A stretch of 64,000 bases of DNA from Methylocella tundrae (GTDB lineage: Bacteria; Pseudomonadota; Alphaproteobacteria; Rhizobiales; Beijerinckiaceae), in assembly GCF_038024855.1 (NCBI RefSeq), contig NZ_CP139089.1, positions 248,001 to 312,000 of the forward strand, written 5' to 3'. This document shows, piece by piece, positions 1-12,924 of this stretch (the first letter of the stretch is position 1; every line of letters starts with the position of its first letter). The position numbers and the translations under genes were made by a program. Below the pieces are notes generated by a model. That model ran no database searches. It was not told where the DNA came from and was given only the letters and a program-made list of their open reading frames with translations.

Positions 1-2007
1 GCCGAAGCGCGCGAGGCGAAGGAAGGCAAGGACGCGGGCGATTCAAAAAAGAAGGAAGGGGCGCTCGACGCTTATTGCGTCAACCTCAACAAGAAAGCGC
101 GCGAAGGCCGCATCGATCCGCTGATTGGCCGCGAGGCCGAGGTGCAGCGCACGATTCAGGTGCTCTGCCGCCGCCACAAGAACAATCCGCTTCTGGTCGG
201 TGATCCCGGCGTCGGCAAGACCGCCATCGCCGAGGGGCTCGCGCGCAAGATCGTCAAGAGCGAGGTTCCCGAGGTGCTCGCCGAAGCGACTGTGTTTGCG
301 CTCGACATGGGCACGCTGCTCGCGGGAACGCGCTATCGCGGCGATTTTGAGGAACGCCTGAAGCAGGTCATGAAGGAAATCGAGAATCACAAGAATGCGA
401 TTCTCTTCATCGACGAAATCCATACAGTGATCGGCGCGGGAGCGACGTCCGGCGGCGCCATGGACGCGTCCAATCTCCTGAAGCCGGCTCTGGCGCAGGG
501 CACGCTGCGTTGTATCGGCTCCACGACCTATAAGGAATACCGCCAGTATTTCGAAAAGGATCGCGCCCTGGTGCGGCGGTTTCAGAAGATCGACGTCAAT
601 GAGCCGTCGGTTCCGGACGCCATCGAGATCATGAAGGGGCTAAAGCCCTATTTCGAGGAGTTCCACAAGATCCGCTACACCAATGAGGCGATCAAGGCCG
701 CGGTGGAGCTTTCGGCGCGCTATATCCATGACCGCAAATTGCCGGACAAGGCGATCGACGTGATCGACGAGACGGGCGCCAGTCAAATGCTTCTGCCCGA
801 GAACAAGCGCAAGAAGACAATCGGCATCAAGGAAGTCGAGGCGACGATCGCGACGATGGCGCGCATTCCGCCGAAGACGGTGTCGAAGGATGACGCCGAA
901 GTTCTCGAGCATCTCACCGAGACGCTGGAGCGCGTGGTCTATGGCCAGAACAGCGCCATCGTGGCTTTGACCTCGGCGATCAAACTGGCGCGGGCCGGCC
1001 TGCGCGATGGCGAAAAGCCGATCGGCAGCTATCTGTTTTCCGGTCCGACCGGCGTCGGCAAGACTGAGGTCGCGCGGCAGCTTGCCGTCGCGCTCGGAGT
1101 CGAACTCGTCCGCTTCGACATGTCGGAATATATGGAGCGCCACACTGTGTCGCGGCTGATCGGCGCGCCTCCCGGCTATGTCGGCTTCGATCAGGGCGGC
1201 CTGCTCACCGACTCCATCGACCAGCATCCGCATTGCGTGCTGCTTCTCGACGAGATCGAAAAGGCCCACCCAGACCTCTACAACATCCTGTTGCAGGTGA
1301 TGGACCACGGCAAGCTGACGGACCATAGCGGCAAGCAGGTCGATTTCCGCAACGTCATCTTGATCATGACGACCAACGCGGGCGCTGCCGACATGCAGCG
1401 CTCCTCCTTCGGCTTCACCCGCGGCAAACGGGAAGGCGAGGACATCGAGGCGATCAATCGGATGTTCGCTCCCGAATTCCGCAACCGCCTCGACGCGGTG
1501 GTCACCTTCGGCCATCTGCCGCAGGAAGTCATCGTCAAGGTCGTCGACAAATTCATCATGCAGCTGGAAGCTCAGCTCGCCGACCGCAATGTCACGATCG
1601 AACTCGCCGATGAGGCGCGCAGCTGGCTGGTCGAGCATGGCTATGACGAGCAGATGGGCGCGCGGCCGATGGGCCGGGTCATCCAGCAGACGATCAAGAC
1701 GCCGCTCGCCGACGAGGTGCTTTTCGGGCGCCTCAAGAACGGCGGCGCGGTGCGTGTGGTGGTCACGGAAGAGGATGGCGTCAAAAAGCTCGGCTTCGTC
1801 TTCCCCGAAGGTCCGATCCTGCCGCGGCCGGAGCGCGACATCGTCGAGGCCAGCAAGAAACGCGTGAGGCCGGAGCCGGAGGTGCGCCGCGCCAAATCCC
1901 GCCGTCTCAAGACGGATGAGGGCGAGGGCGACGACGATGAGCCGCTTGCCGACGACGATGAAGCGGAGCCCTTTGGCGCCGCGGACGAGTCGGAGACGAA
2001 GCACTGA
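1..2007 (+). CDS. clpA: ATP-dependent Clp protease ATP-binding subunit ClpA (5' truncated by window edge)
   Basis: This is the unfoldase of the ClpAP protease, a cytosolic hexamer that unfolds substrates and feeds them to ClpP. The frame is open from the first base, so the N-terminal domain lies outside the window; 668 codons are visible. The first AAA+ module has Walker A GDPGVGKT near visible residues 67-74 and Walker B FIDEIHT, followed by [14 protein letters not shown], typical of ClpA rather than ClpB. The second module has [13 protein letters not shown] and [12 protein letters not shown], then a ClpB_D2-small domain. About 50 residues beyond that domain form a basic then strongly acidic tail ([17 protein letters not shown]), longer than in enterobacterial ClpA. 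A bidirectional terminator follows. Family assignment is very secure; the function of the tail is unknown. Confidence 0.97.
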   Translation, partial: AEAREAKEGKDAGDSKKKEGALDAYCVNLNKKAREGRIDPLIGREAEVQRTIQVLCRRHKNNPLLVGDPGVGKTAIAEGLARKIVKSEVPEVLAEATVFALDMGTLLAGTRYRGDFEERLKQVMKEIENHKNAILFIDEIHTVIGAGATSGGAMDASNLLKPALAQGTLRCIGSTTYKEYRQYFEKDRALVRRFQKIDVNEPSVPDAIEIMKGLKPYFEEFHKIRYTNEAIKAAVELSARYIHDRKLPDKAIDVIDETGASQMLLPENKRKKTIGIKEVEATIATMARIPPKTVSKDDAEVLEHLTETLERVVYGQNSAIVALTSAIKLARAGLRDGEKPIGSYLFSGPTGVGKTEVARQLAVALGVELVRFDMSEYMERHTVSRLIGAPPGYVGFDQGGLLTDSIDQHPHCVLLLDEIEKAHPDLYNILLQVMDHGKLTDHSGKQVDFRNVILIMTTNAGAADMQRSSFGFTRGKREGEDIEAINRMFAPEFRNRLDAVVTFGHLPQEVIVKVVDKFIMQLEAQLADRNVTIELADEARSWLVEHGYDEQMGARPMGRVIQQTIKTPLADEVLFGRLKNGGAVRVVVTEEDGVKKLGFVFPEGPILPRPERDIVEASKKRVRPEPEVRRAKSRRLKTDEGEGDDDEPLADDDEAEPFGAADESETKH

Positions 2008-2030
2008 GGTTGAAGCCGCGAGGCTGACCG

Positions 2031-2066
2031 AAAAAGAAAAGGCCGCGGCGTCGTCGCGGCCTCTTT
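2031..2066. terminator. bidirectional Rho-independent terminator between clpA and the HIT gene
   Basis: A perfect 7-bp stem, GGCCGCG (2041-2047) with CGCGGCC (2055-2061), encloses a 7-nt loop. It is flanked by an A-rich tract (2031-2040) and by TCTTT (2062-2066). The position between two convergent genes fits termination from both sides. Confidence 0.75.
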
Positions 2067-2086
2067 GGTTTTGCGGAGCGAAAAGC

Positions 2087-2521
2087 TCAGCCGGCTTGGA
2101 GCGCCGCGATAATCTTGTCGCGGATGGGTACGAGAGCTTCGGCGCTCACCATATCGCCCGCGTGCGGGCGCAGTTCAACATGGCTCCAGCACGGCAGGAT
2201 GTGGAAGTGCAGATGAAACACCGTCTGCCCGGCGGCCGGCTCGTTGCACTGCAGGATCATCACTCCTTCCGCCGCCACCGCTGTCTTGACGGCGCGCGCC
2301 AGCGTCTGGACCCGCGCCATGAGCGCGCCGAGGGCGCCGGGATCTGCGTCCAGAATGTTGCGCGATGGAGCCTTGGGGATGACGAGGACATGGCCATCAG
2401 CGCGCGGCATGATGTCCATGAAAGCCAGTGCGACATCGTCTTCATAGACTTTTTGACAGGGAATCTCGCCGCGCAGGATTTTCGCGAAAATATTGTTGTT
2501 GTCGTAGGTCGCCGACGCCAT
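2087..2521 (-). CDS. HIT (histidine triad) family hydrolase
   Basis: This 144-residue protein has the full length of a prokaryotic HIT-domain protein. The triad is seen as HLHFHIL, with histidines 103, 105 and 107. Known family members hydrolyse nucleoside phosphoramidates or related nucleotidyl substrates in the cytosol, with the middle histidine as nucleophile. The upstream motif DIMPRADGHVLVIPK is also typical of the HIT fold. The gene is convergent with clpA and shares its terminator; the COG3146 gene lies upstream on the same strand, 76 bp away. The true substrate cannot be told from sequence. Confidence 0.92.
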   Translation of the reverse strand: MASATYDNNNIFAKILRGEIPCQKVYEDDVALAFMDIMPRADGHVLVIPKAPSRNILDADPGALGALMARVQTLARAVKTAVAAEGVMILQCNEPAAGQTVFHLHFHILPCWSHVELRPHAGDMVSAEALVPIRDKIIAALQAG

Positions 2522-2597
2522 GGCCCAAGCTCCTCAAAGAGATCGCTTGATTAGGCAAGGCCGCAAGCTGGGGTCAAGAGGCTTGCCGCAAAGCTGT

Positions 2598-3851
2598 TCA
2601 GGGCGCTTTCTTGAAGGGGGTCTGCTCCGCGTAATCCGCCAACGTCATCTCGGATTGCAGGCGCTCTCTTTTGAGATAATCGTCAATGGCGCGGGCGAAA
2701 CGCGGATCGGCGATCTCATGCGCCGAATAGGTCGCGACAGGCCCATAGCCGCGCGCAAGCTTATGTTCGCCTTGCGCTCCAGCCTCGACGCGCGACAGCC
2801 CGCGCGAGATAGCAAACGCAATGGCCTGATAATAACAGACCTCGAAATGCAGAAAGGGATGATCTTCGATCGCGCCCCAGTTGCGGCCATAGAGGGCGTC
2901 CTTGCCCAGAAAGTTGATCGCGCCTGCGATATAGCGGCCTGCGCGTTTCGCCATCACCAGCAAAATATCGTCGGCCATCGCTGCGCCGATGCTCTCGAAA
3001 AAGGCGCGCGTCAGATAGGGCGTTCCCCATTTCCGGGCGCCGGTGTCCGTATAAAAGAGGAAAAACGCATCCCAGTGCTCATCCTTGATGTCAGATCCCG
3101 TCAGACATTCGATCTCGACGCCGGCAGCCAGCGCCTCCTTGCGTTCGCGCCGGATCATCTTGCGTTTGCGCGAGGCAAGATCGTTCAGGAAATCGTCGAA
3201 AGTCGCGTAGCCCTTGTTGATGAAGTGAAATTGCTGACCGGTGCGCAGCAGAAATCCCTCCGATCCCAGCGCCTCCCAATCGGCCTTCGTCGGGAAAGTG
3301 ACATGGATCGAGGAGGCGCCGACCGCTTCCCGGCAGGCGCGCAAGCCGGCTATGAGCGCCTGCCGCGCCGCTTCGCCGTGGCCGGGGGAGAGCAGCAGCC
3401 GGCGGCCGGTGACGGGCGTGAAGGGCGCGGCGACCTGCAGCTTCGGATAATAGTCGAGCCCGGCGCGCTGATAGGCGTCGGCCCAGCCAAAATCGAAAAC
3501 ATATTCACCCATGGAATGACTTTTCAAATAGGTCGGCGCGGCCGCCGCCAGCCGTCCATTGGCGTCCCTGACGAGCACATGCGCGCTGCTCCAGCCGGCC
3601 GCGGGCGAGACCGACTTCGATGTCTCGAGCGCCTTGAGGAAGGCGTGCGTCAGAAAAGGGTTGAAACGCTCGCCGTCATCGCGCGCCTCGGCTTCTTCAA
3701 CAGCGTTAAAAAGCGCTGGCGCGGCCGCCACAGCCGTTGCGCGATCGCTCGCAGCGCGGGAGCGCGCATCCGGGTTGGCGCAAGCGTCCCATTCCGCCGC
3801 ATCGATCCTGGCGATGGAGGTCGCGATCTCGACCTTGTAAGGCTGAGGCAT
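2598..3851 (-). CDS. COG3146 family (DUF482) GNAT/FemAB-like N-acyltransferase
   Basis: A 417-residue cytosolic protein matching the COG3146 family of predicted acyltransferases, once labelled peptidoglycan biosynthesis proteins. The pattern I recognise is a start with a short DxxEWDAC stretch, a middle TFPTKADWEALG region, a basic SRKRKMIRRERK segment, and a GNAT-like second half with GRNWGAIEDHPFLHFEVCYYQAI and a final EHKLARGYGP. The known family contains FemAB-like acceptor domains, but no substrate has been firmly assigned that I can name. The start is an ATG at 3851. The neighbouring HIT gene reads in the same direction and may be co-transcribed. The family call is firm and the biochemical role is not. 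Confidence 0.85.
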   Translation of the reverse strand: MPQPYKVEIATSIARIDAAEWDACANPDARSRAASDRATAVAAAPALFNAVEEAEARDDGERFNPFLTHAFLKALETSKSVSPAAGWSSAHVLVRDANGRLAAAAPTYLKSHSMGEYVFDFGWADAYQRAGLDYYPKLQVAAPFTPVTGRRLLLSPGHGEAARQALIAGLRACREAVGASSIHVTFPTKADWEALGSEGFLLRTGQQFHFINKGYATFDDFLNDLASRKRKMIRRERKEALAAGVEIECLTGSDIKDEHWDAFFLFYTDTGARKWGTPYLTRAFFESIGAAMADDILLVMAKRAGRYIAGAINFLGKDALYGRNWGAIEDHPFLHFEVCYYQAIAFAISRGLSRVEAGAQGEHKLARGYGPVATYSAHEIADPRFARAIDDYLKRERLQSEMTLADYAEQTPFKKAP

Positions 3852-3927
3852 TGGGGGACGATGTCCTTGGCTTTTGAGGCGCCGCAGGAGACACCATGCG
3901 AAGGCGCGCGGTCAAGCCGCAGTGCTG

Positions 3928-5175
3928 TCACGCCCGCGATTTCCGGCGCCCGGCGATGACGCCCTCGGCCGCTGCGATTCCCGAAGCATAAGCCCCGTGC
4001 GCTGCGGAAAAACCATGCCTGGAGCAGGCTTCGCCGGCAAAGAAGAGCCGCCCGTCGACCGGCGCCGCGAGGCTTGAGCGCGCCTCGGAATGACCCGGCC
4101 GCGCATAAGAATAGGAGCCGCGCGAAAATGGATCGCGCCCCCAGGCGGTCTCGCTGAGGGGCGCGAGCCGGGCGGCGAACGCGCCGCCGAACAAATGACG
4201 GAGTTCGCCGCGCGCGAAATCGAAGAAGCCGCCGGGCCCGCTTCGTTCGAGATCATGCGCGAGTTCGCCGCCGAAAAAACCTTCGATCAGCGGCCTGTCG
4301 AACGGGCGCAGATGATAGCTTCCCGTCGCGGTTGCCTTCGGGTCGCCGAAGAGATGACCGCCCTTCGGCAGCCCTGGCTCATCGATCGTCATGACAAGCT
4401 TGTCGGCGAGGCCGAGCGGCAGCATGTCGGCGGCGCGGATTTTTTCCGGCAGAGCCGGTTTGAAGACGATGGCTTCGTTGGCGATCAAATTCGTCGGAAT
4501 GGTCAGGATGACGGCGTTTGCGCTCAAGCGCCCCTGCGCGGTTTCGATCCTGATGTTTGCGCCCTCATGATCGATCAAAGTGACTGCGCAGCCGGTGCGG
4601 ACCGGAAGGCCGGCGCCATAGGCTTTGATCGCCGCGCCAAAGCCTTCGGCGACGCGCCAGTTGACGCCGCTGTCGGCGTAGCGCTTCCAGTCCTGCGTGG
4701 AAACGCGGTCGAGTTCGGCGCCATTCATAAAAGCGCTTTCGGCGTTGATGAGGGCGTTCCAATCGCCTTCGGGATCGAGCAGGCGCGCTGCCGGAAAGTC
4801 GCCCGCGCTGACGTCGGCGCCCTCAAGACGCGCGTGGAACGCCTGCGAGGCGGCGGCGAACGCTGCTTGATCCTGCTGGCTGAAGCCGCGATCGAGGCTT
4901 TGTCTCGTCCATGCGGGCGCGCTTCTGTCGATCGAAAGTCCAAGGCTCTCGGTGATCGCGACCCAGGGATTGCGGTCGGCGGAATGGAGCCAGCCGCAGC
5001 CGAGATCAAGAGGAAAACCATTGAGGGTCCGCGTCAGTCCTCTGCCGCCGATGCGCTCTCGCGCCTCAATGATTATGAACGACAGCGCTTCAGCTGCGAG
5101 CCGCGTGCCGGCCGCCAGTCCGGCGGCTCCGGCCCCTATGACGACGACATCGAAATCGCCCGGCGTTTTCGTCAT
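3928..5175 (-). CDS. FAD-dependent flavin amine oxidase family protein
   Basis: A flavoprotein oxidoreductase of the amine-oxidase superfamily, likely cytosolic. The dinucleotide-binding fingerprint VVIGAGAAGLAAG lies near residues 11-23 and is followed by an acidic IIIEARERIGGRG beta-alpha segment. The FAD-contacting C-terminal motif is seen as GRLFFAGEACSRHGFSAAHG. A longer frame starts at 5274, but I chose the ATG at 5175. It is preceded by a clear GGAG box (complement of 5177-5180), and the FAD motif then sits at the usual distance from the N-terminus. The mature length of 415 residues fits the family. The gene is divergent from the amino-acid permease, which may hint at amine or amino-acid catabolism, but this is only context. 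Confidence 0.88.
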   Translation of the reverse strand: MTKTPGDFDVVVIGAGAAGLAAGTRLAAEALSFIIIEARERIGGRGLTRTLNGFPLDLGCGWLHSADRNPWVAITESLGLSIDRSAPAWTRQSLDRGFSQQDQAAFAAASQAFHARLEGADVSAGDFPAARLLDPEGDWNALINAESAFMNGAELDRVSTQDWKRYADSGVNWRVAEGFGAAIKAYGAGLPVRTGCAVTLIDHEGANIRIETAQGRLSANAVILTIPTNLIANEAIVFKPALPEKIRAADMLPLGLADKLVMTIDEPGLPKGGHLFGDPKATATGSYHLRPFDRPLIEGFFGGELAHDLERSGPGGFFDFARGELRHLFGGAFAARLAPLSETAWGRDPFSRGSYSYARPGHSEARSSLAAPVDGRLFFAGEACSRHGFSAAHGAYASGIAAAEGVIAGRRKSRA

Positions 5176-5437
5176 TGGGTCTCCTTTTTCCGGCGCCGGC
5201 GCCGCGCTGTCGGGTTGCAACGCCATGACCGGCGGGACGATTCTTGCAGGTTCCTTGCAACATTGCGCTGACATGCGACAACACTTTTTGGCGATGCGGC
5301 GATGGGCCGGGGCGATGGTCCTGGCATGATCGTTCGTTCAAAGCGAAAGCGGCGCGGCGGCGTGCGGGACCTGGCGAAGCAGCAGCCCAGAGCATCTCGT
5401 TGCAAAGGACGCGTCTTGAATTTGAGCGAGGGCAAAC

Positions 5438-6943
5438 GTGGGGAACATCTGGATCAGGAAATCAGTCGCGCTGTTGAAGGCGGAAGCGCATGAGGCCGAG
5501 TTCGGCTCTGAAAGCCCCAATCTTCACCGCACGCTTTCATTGACGAGTCTCATTTCGCTCGGCATCGGCTGCATCATTGGCGCCGGCATTTTCGTCCTGA
5601 CGGGGCATGCGGCGGCGGCTTACGCAGGTCCGGCGATCAGCCTGTCTTTCATCCTCGCCGGCCTCGTCTGCGGCCTTGCCGGACTCTGCTACGCCGAAAT
5701 GGCCTCGACCGTTCCGATCGCCGGGAGCGCCTACACATACGCTTACGCCACTATGGGCGAATTCATTGCCTGGATCATCGGTTGGGACCTTCTGCTCGAA
5801 TACGCTTTCGGCGCAGCCACCGTCGCCATCGGCTGGTCCGGCTATGTCACAAGCTTCCTGCGCGATCTCCATATCGTGGTTCCGGCCGTGCTGGACGGCG
5901 CGCCCTTCGCTTTTGATCCGGCGAGCGAGCGTTGGACGCACACGGGCGCTCTCTGCAATGCTCCAGCTGTCGCAATCATTCTCCTGTTGACGGCGCTGCT
6001 CATCGCCGGGATCCATGAATCAGCGAAGGTCAATAATGTCATCGTCGCGATCAAGCTGGCGATCATCGTCATTTTCATCTTCGCTGGAATCTGGTCCTTC
6101 AGCACATCGAACTGGGCGACGGCGAGCAATCCCTCAGGGGCTTTCATCCCTCCGAACGCAGGCCCTGGCGAATATGGCTGGAGCGGCGTCATCCGCGGCG
6201 CGGCTGTTGTGTTTTTCGCCTATATCGGTTTCGACGCGGTCTCGACGGCGGCTCAGGAAGCCAAAAATCCGCAGCGCGACATGCCGATCGGCATTTTGGG
6301 CTCGCTCCTCATCTGCACCGTTCTTTATGTGCTGGTCAGCCTTGTGCTCACCGGCATTGTTCCGTTCGATCGTCTGAGCGTGCCGGACCCGATCGCGCTC
6401 GGCGTCGACATGATCGGGCTCGGCTGGCTGTCTCCGGTGATCAAATTCGGCGCGATCCTCGGATTGAGTTCTGTCGTGCTCGTGCTGCTTCTCGGCCAGA
6501 CACGCGTCCTTTTTTCGATCGCGCGGGACGGTTTGCTGCCTGCGATCGCCGCCAGGGTGCACCCGCGCTTTCGAACGCCCTATATCACGACCTTGCTGAT
6601 GGGCGCCGTCGTCGCGATCATGGCGGGCCTGCTGCCGATCGGCCTCGTCGGAGAATTGGTGAGCATCGGCACTCTATTCGCCTTCACCATCGTTTGCGTC
6701 GGCGTCCTGGTGCTGCGCTTAACGCATCCGGAGATTCATCGGCCATTCAGGGCGCCGGCGGTTTTTATCGTCGCTCCGCTCGGCGCCGCGGCCTCCGTGT
6801 TTTTAATGTTCGGCCTGCCGCGCGACACCTGGATCAGATTCGCCATCTGGCTGGCGATTGGCCTTGCGATCTATTTCGCTTACGGGCGTTGGCACAGCCG
6901 CCTCGGCCAAAGCCGGATGGCGCAAAGCAAGGCCAACACATAA
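5438..6943 (+). CDS. APC-superfamily amino acid permease (cationic amino acid transporter type)
   Basis: A 501-residue inner-membrane transporter with about twelve hydrophobic segments. The first segment, [20 protein letters not shown], carries the unwound GAGIF substrate-binding motif of the APC superfamily, and [20 protein letters not shown] matches the sixth-helix region of CAT/YhdG-like permeases. These proteins move amino acids by proton symport or exchange. The start is a GTG at 5438: it gives [15 protein letters not shown], the usual N-terminus of this subfamily, although the ribosome site is weak. Substrate specificity is not readable from the sequence. The gene is divergent from the amine oxidase, with 262 bp between them in which I see no clear promoter. 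Confidence 0.9.
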   Translation: MGNIWIRKSVALLKAEAHEAEFGSESPNLHRTLSLTSLISLGIGCIIGAGIFVLTGHAAAAYAGPAISLSFILAGLVCGLAGLCYAEMASTVPIAGSAYTYAYATMGEFIAWIIGWDLLLEYAFGAATVAIGWSGYVTSFLRDLHIVVPAVLDGAPFAFDPASERWTHTGALCNAPAVAIILLLTALLIAGIHESAKVNNVIVAIKLAIIVIFIFAGIWSFSTSNWATASNPSGAFIPPNAGPGEYGWSGVIRGAAVVFFAYIGFDAVSTAAQEAKNPQRDMPIGILGSLLICTVLYVLVSLVLTGIVPFDRLSVPDPIALGVDMIGLGWLSPVIKFGAILGLSSVVLVLLLGQTRVLFSIARDGLLPAIAARVHPRFRTPYITTLLMGAVVAIMAGLLPIGLVGELVSIGTLFAFTIVCVGVLVLRLTHPEIHRPFRAPAVFIVAPLGAAASVFLMFGLPRDTWIRFAIWLAIGLAIYFAYGRWHSRLGQSRMAQSKANT

Positions 6944-7027
6944 AGCGCGACCGCGAAGGCGCGGAGGCGCCGGAAAAAGGCGCACGTCAAAATGCAGGGC
7001 GTTCGCTCCGGGGCGAGGACAACTCTG

Positions 7028-7510
7028 CTATGGCGCGTCGGCGAGCCAGCGCAGCCGGTCCAGCGCGCCTTGCAGGATGTAAGCGGCCGCCATCTTGTCG
7101 ACCACCTCAGCGCGTTTGGCGCGCGAGGCGTCCTGCTCGATCAGCGAGCGCGTCACCGCGGCGGTCGAAAGGCGTTCGTCCCAATAGACGAAAGGCCGCG
7201 TCATGAGGGCGCCGAGGCTGCGCACAAAGGCGCGCGTCGATTGCACGCGCGGTCCTTCCGATCCATCCATATTCAGCGGCAGGCCGATGACCAGCGCTGC
7301 GACCTCGAATTTGTCCATGAGCTCGATCAGCCGGGCGGCGTCCTGCGTGAATTTGGTGCGCTTGATCGTCTCCAGCGGGGTTGCGATGCGGCGCTCGACA
7401 TCGGAGAGCGCAAGGCCGATGGTTTTCGTGCCGAGATCGACGCCGATGAGACGCTGACGCGCGCCCAAGCGCGGCCGGAGGTCGATGATATCCAGAATTT
7501 CCGCAGCCAT
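7028..7510 (-). CDS. ruvX: Putative pre-16S rRNA nuclease / Holliday junction resolvase-like RuvX (YqgF)
   Basis: A 160-residue RNase-H-like protein of the YqgF family. The N-terminal catalytic beta strand reads [17 protein letters not shown], with the first catalytic aspartate. A second acidic region, [14 protein letters not shown], carries the conserved DERLST motif. [11 protein letters not shown] is a further signature. Family members process the 5' end of 16S rRNA, and some cleave branched DNA; both roles are cytosolic. The protein is slightly longer at the N-terminus than E. coli YqgF (138 residues), because about 20 residues precede the RNase-H core. It is convergent with the upstream permease. 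Confidence 0.93.
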   Translation of the reverse strand: MAAEILDIIDLRPRLGARQRLIGVDLGTKTIGLALSDVERRIATPLETIKRTKFTQDAARLIELMDKFEVAALVIGLPLNMDGSEGPRVQSTRAFVRSLGALMTRPFVYWDERLSTAAVTRSLIEQDASRAKRAEVVDKMAAAYILQGALDRLRWLADAP

Positions 7511-7706
7511 TCGGCCTTTCCGCCTTTCCTTCCGGTCATGTTGGCTTCAATCGAAGAGTCCATGATCGAACATCCCGCCTGCATCGCATGGTTCAGCCGA
7601 AAACGCGCAGCCTTTTCGAAGCCGTGATCCTCATCTGCGCGAAAAAGCCTTTCCGGCGCGGCTGCCGGATTCTAAAACGATTTCGCTTTCGCCAGGAGAC
7701 TTAAAG

Positions 7707-8405
7707 ATGAAACTGATTTGGCTCGGACATTCGGCGTTCCGGATCGAGCTGCCCGAGGCGGTCATCCTGATCGACCCGTTCCTCAGCGGCAATCCGAAAT
7801 TCACCGGGACAGTAGAGCAGGCGTCCGAAGGAACGACGCATATCATCCTTACGCATGGCCATGACGATCACATCGGCGACGCCGCCGCCATCGCCAAAGC
7901 GACGGGGGCGCAGGTGATCTCGAATTTCGAGGTCTGCATGTTCCTGCAAGGGCAGGGCGCAGCAAACATCAATCCAGGCAACACCGGCGGCACGATCGAT
8001 TGCGGCGCTTTCGCCGTCAGCTTCACCGACGCGCTCCACTCCTCGGGGACCGTCGTGAACGGGCAGTCGATCTACCTTGGCAACCCCAACGGCGTCGTCA
8101 TCAAGCCAAAGGCCGGTCCAAGCGTCTATCATATGGGCGACACCGACATTTTCCTGGACATGGCCCTGATCGCAGAAATCCATCAGCCCAAAATCGGCCT
8201 CGTGCCGGTTGGAGACCGCTTCACCATGAGCGGCAAAACGGCGGCTCTCGCGGTCAGGCGTTTTTTCGCATTCGAGGCCGTCGTGCCGTGCCACTATGGC
8301 ACCTTTGACGCTCTAGCGCAGGACCCGCGCGAATTCGTCGAGGCGCTCAAAGGCGCGAACGTCAGGGTGGACGCGCTGCCAATCGGCGGCAGCCAGATTT
8401 ACTGA
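7707..8405 (+). CDS. UPF0173 family metal-dependent hydrolase (MBL fold)
   Basis: A 232-residue metallo-beta-lactamase-fold protein of the UPF0173 group. The two-metal site is visible as THGHDDHIGD around residues 50-59, with later ligands in YHMGDTDIF and PCHYGTF. The start KLIWLGHSAFRIE is characteristic of the family. A clean AGGAGA ribosome site precedes the ATG at 7707. The proteins are cytosolic and predicted to be hydrolases; the physiological substrate is not established. The gene stands alone, between ruvX (divergent) and the P-type ATPase. Confidence 0.92.
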   Translation: MKLIWLGHSAFRIELPEAVILIDPFLSGNPKFTGTVEQASEGTTHIILTHGHDDHIGDAAAIAKATGAQVISNFEVCMFLQGQGAANINPGNTGGTIDCGAFAVSFTDALHSSGTVVNGQSIYLGNPNGVVIKPKAGPSVYHMGDTDIFLDMALIAEIHQPKIGLVPVGDRFTMSGKTAALAVRRFFAFEAVVPCHYGTFDALAQDPREFVEALKGANVRVDALPIGGSQIY

Positions 8406-8573
8406 AGAGCGGGCTCTGGCGGCATGGCTTTTGAAGCCGGGCGCTTTCCGGAACGCGAAGCCTGCAACTCGCTTCCGTTAGCCGCAATTCATCGTGGTTG
8501 ACGCTTTTGTGTGCGACCATCTGGACGAGCGTATTTCAGCGGTAAACGACCGGGCGAAGGAGCGAGCGCCGTG

Positions 8574-11467
<2,894 letters not shown>

Positions 11468-11471
<4 letters not shown>

Positions 11472-11585
11472 AGCGTTTTCCGATCGAATGGAGTCATTCG
11501 ATCGATCAGAAATCGCTCCAGATTCAAAAGCTTGAGCATATTCTTATCAATCAGATCAAACCGATCTGATCGGAATATGCTCTAG
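11468..11585. repeat. 118-bp palindromic intergenic element with two head-to-head hairpin units
   Basis: The stretch is bounded by CTAGAGC (11468-11474) and its exact inverse GCTCTAG (11579-11585). Each half forms its own hairpin. The left half pairs AGCGTTTTCCGATCGAAT with a later ATTCGATCGATCAGAAATCGCT. The right half pairs AGCATATTC with GAATATGCT and ATCAGATC with GATCTGAT. The two halves are related inverted copies of one unit beginning CTAGAGCNNTTTCCGATC-like sequence. The element resembles the mosaic palindromic repeats common between genes in Rhizobiales. The TAG stops of both flanking convergent genes lie inside its ends. Confidence 0.8.
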
Positions 11586-12379
11586 GCCGCGACCTTGGCG
11601 TCGAGCCAGGCGATGATCTTCTCGGCGGTGATGTCACGCCATGCCGTGTCGATCATCAGCCCATGCGGCGCGCCGGGCAGCACTTCGAGGTCGCCCTGCC
11701 AGAAATCGGCGATCTCCTGCAGGGCCGAGCGCGGCAGGAATACATCGGCGTCGCCGCCGAGCACAAAGGTCGGGGTTTTTTTACCCGCATCGAAGAGGCT
11801 GAGCGCCGGCGGCGCCAGCAAGTCGGCGCTGGCGCGGGGCGACTCCCGCTGAATTTTTTGAAAAAGCCCCGATTTGGATTCGAGCGTTGACCGGCTGGAA
11901 AAAAGCGCCCGGCTGATCACCGCCGGCGATGTCCAATCGGGTCCGAGGCTTTGCAGCAGGGCCAGCTGGAACAGCACGTCCGGCGCGAACATCGTCATAT
12001 GCAGCGCCGACGATCGAAGCCCTGAGGGCGGCGCCGAGGCGAGCGCCACAAGAGCCTTCGCCTTGCCGCCGCGGGCGAGATAATGCTGGGCGACGAGGCC
12101 TCCCATCGAATGGCCGATCAAAACCGGCTCGCCGCCGATCGCTTTGGCGGCGATTTCGACGTCGTCCACATAGTCGCTGAAGGACGCGCTCGAAAGATCG
12201 CCTTCGCTCGCGCCATGACCACGCAGGGAGACGGCGTAGGCGGGATAACCCCGATCGGCGAAAAAGCGTAAGAAATGTTCCTCCCAGATCCAGGCGGCGC
12301 TATACGCCCCGTGGACGAAAAGGACGGGCGGACGCCCGGCCGGCGCGTTTGGAAGGCGATGCAAGACTTCCTGTTTCAC
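11582..12379 (-). CDS. alpha/beta hydrolase
   Basis: A 265-residue alpha/beta-hydrolase-fold protein. The nucleophile elbow GHSMGG places the catalytic serine at residue 91. The oxyanion region [12 protein letters not shown] is near residues 19-30, the acid is probably the aspartate in [10 protein letters not shown], and the histidine lies in GAPHGLMID near the C-terminus. No signal peptide is evident, so the protein is probably cytosolic. Its substrate (an ester, lactone or other) cannot be inferred. The TAG stop at 11582-11584 lies within the inverted repeat of the element it shares with the convergent P-type ATPase. Confidence 0.9.
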   Translation of the reverse strand: MKQEVLHRLPNAPAGRPPVLFVHGAYSAAWIWEEHFLRFFADRGYPAYAVSLRGHGASEGDLSSASFSDYVDDVEIAAKAIGGEPVLIGHSMGGLVAQHYLARGGKAKALVALASAPPSGLRSSALHMTMFAPDVLFQLALLQSLGPDWTSPAVISRALFSSRSTLESKSGLFQKIQRESPRASADLLAPPALSLFDAGKKTPTFVLGGDADVFLPRSALQEIADFWQGDLEVLPGAPHGLMIDTAWRDITAEKIIAWLDAKVAA

Positions 12380-12516
12380 GAAAAAATTCCTGTATTTGCG
12401 CCGGCGGCGATGAAAATTCGGGCGGCCGCGCCCATATCGCCGACATCCGGGCGGCGGCGCGGGCCGAAGACTTTTCCTTGCGGGAACCCTCCGCGTGCGG
12501 CCGATCGCCTCGCTGT

Positions 12517-12546
12517 TTGCCCAGCGCCGACTGCCGGTGCTATAGG
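12517..12546 (+). promoter_or_regulatory. candidate sigma-70-type promoter for gatCAB
   Basis: TTGCCC (12517-12522) is followed, after 18 nt, by TATAGG (12541-12546), or after 17 nt by CTATAG. This is close to the alphaproteobacterial housekeeping consensus and lies 34 nt upstream of the gatC start. It is a motif match only. Confidence 0.45.
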
Positions 12547-12579
12547 CTGCCTCTTCGTAATCATGGCAAGGAAGAACTC

Positions 12580-12867
12580 ATGTCCGTCGATCAGGCGACC
12601 GTGCGGCGTATCGCGCATCTTGCTCGTATCAAGGTCAGCGATGAAGACGTGCCACATCTGCAGGAGGAGCTCAATGCCATTTTGAGCTTTGTCGAGGAGC
12701 TGGCCAGCGTCGACGTCGAGGGAATAGAGCCAATGACCTCGGTCATGCCGATGCCGATGAAGAAACGTCCCGACGTCGTGACCGATGGCGGGATCGCCGA
12801 CGCCATCGTCGCCAATGCGCCGGAGCGCGACGACCACTTCTTCAAGGTGCCGAAGGTGGTTGAATAG
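12580..12867 (+). CDS. gatC: Asp-tRNA(Asn)/Glu-tRNA(Gln) amidotransferase subunit C
   Basis: The small scaffold subunit (95 residues) of the GatCAB amidotransferase, which converts Glu-tRNA(Gln), and often Asp-tRNA(Asn), to the amidated forms in the cytosol. The N-terminus [18 protein letters not shown] and the middle [16 protein letters not shown] are typical of GatC. A longer upstream frame exists, but the ATG at 12580, preceded by AAGGAAGAA, gives the family's normal length. gatA begins 57 bp downstream and gatB follows, forming a gatC-gatA-gatB operon. Confidence 0.95.
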   Translation: MSVDQATVRRIAHLARIKVSDEDVPHLQEELNAILSFVEELASVDVEGIEPMTSVMPMPMKKRPDVVTDGGIADAIVANAPERDDHFFKVPKVVE

Positions 12868-12924
12868 AAGCGTTCAGGCGCTCGACAACCCGGAACGATA
12901 ACTCAAGGCAGAACGGACGCGACG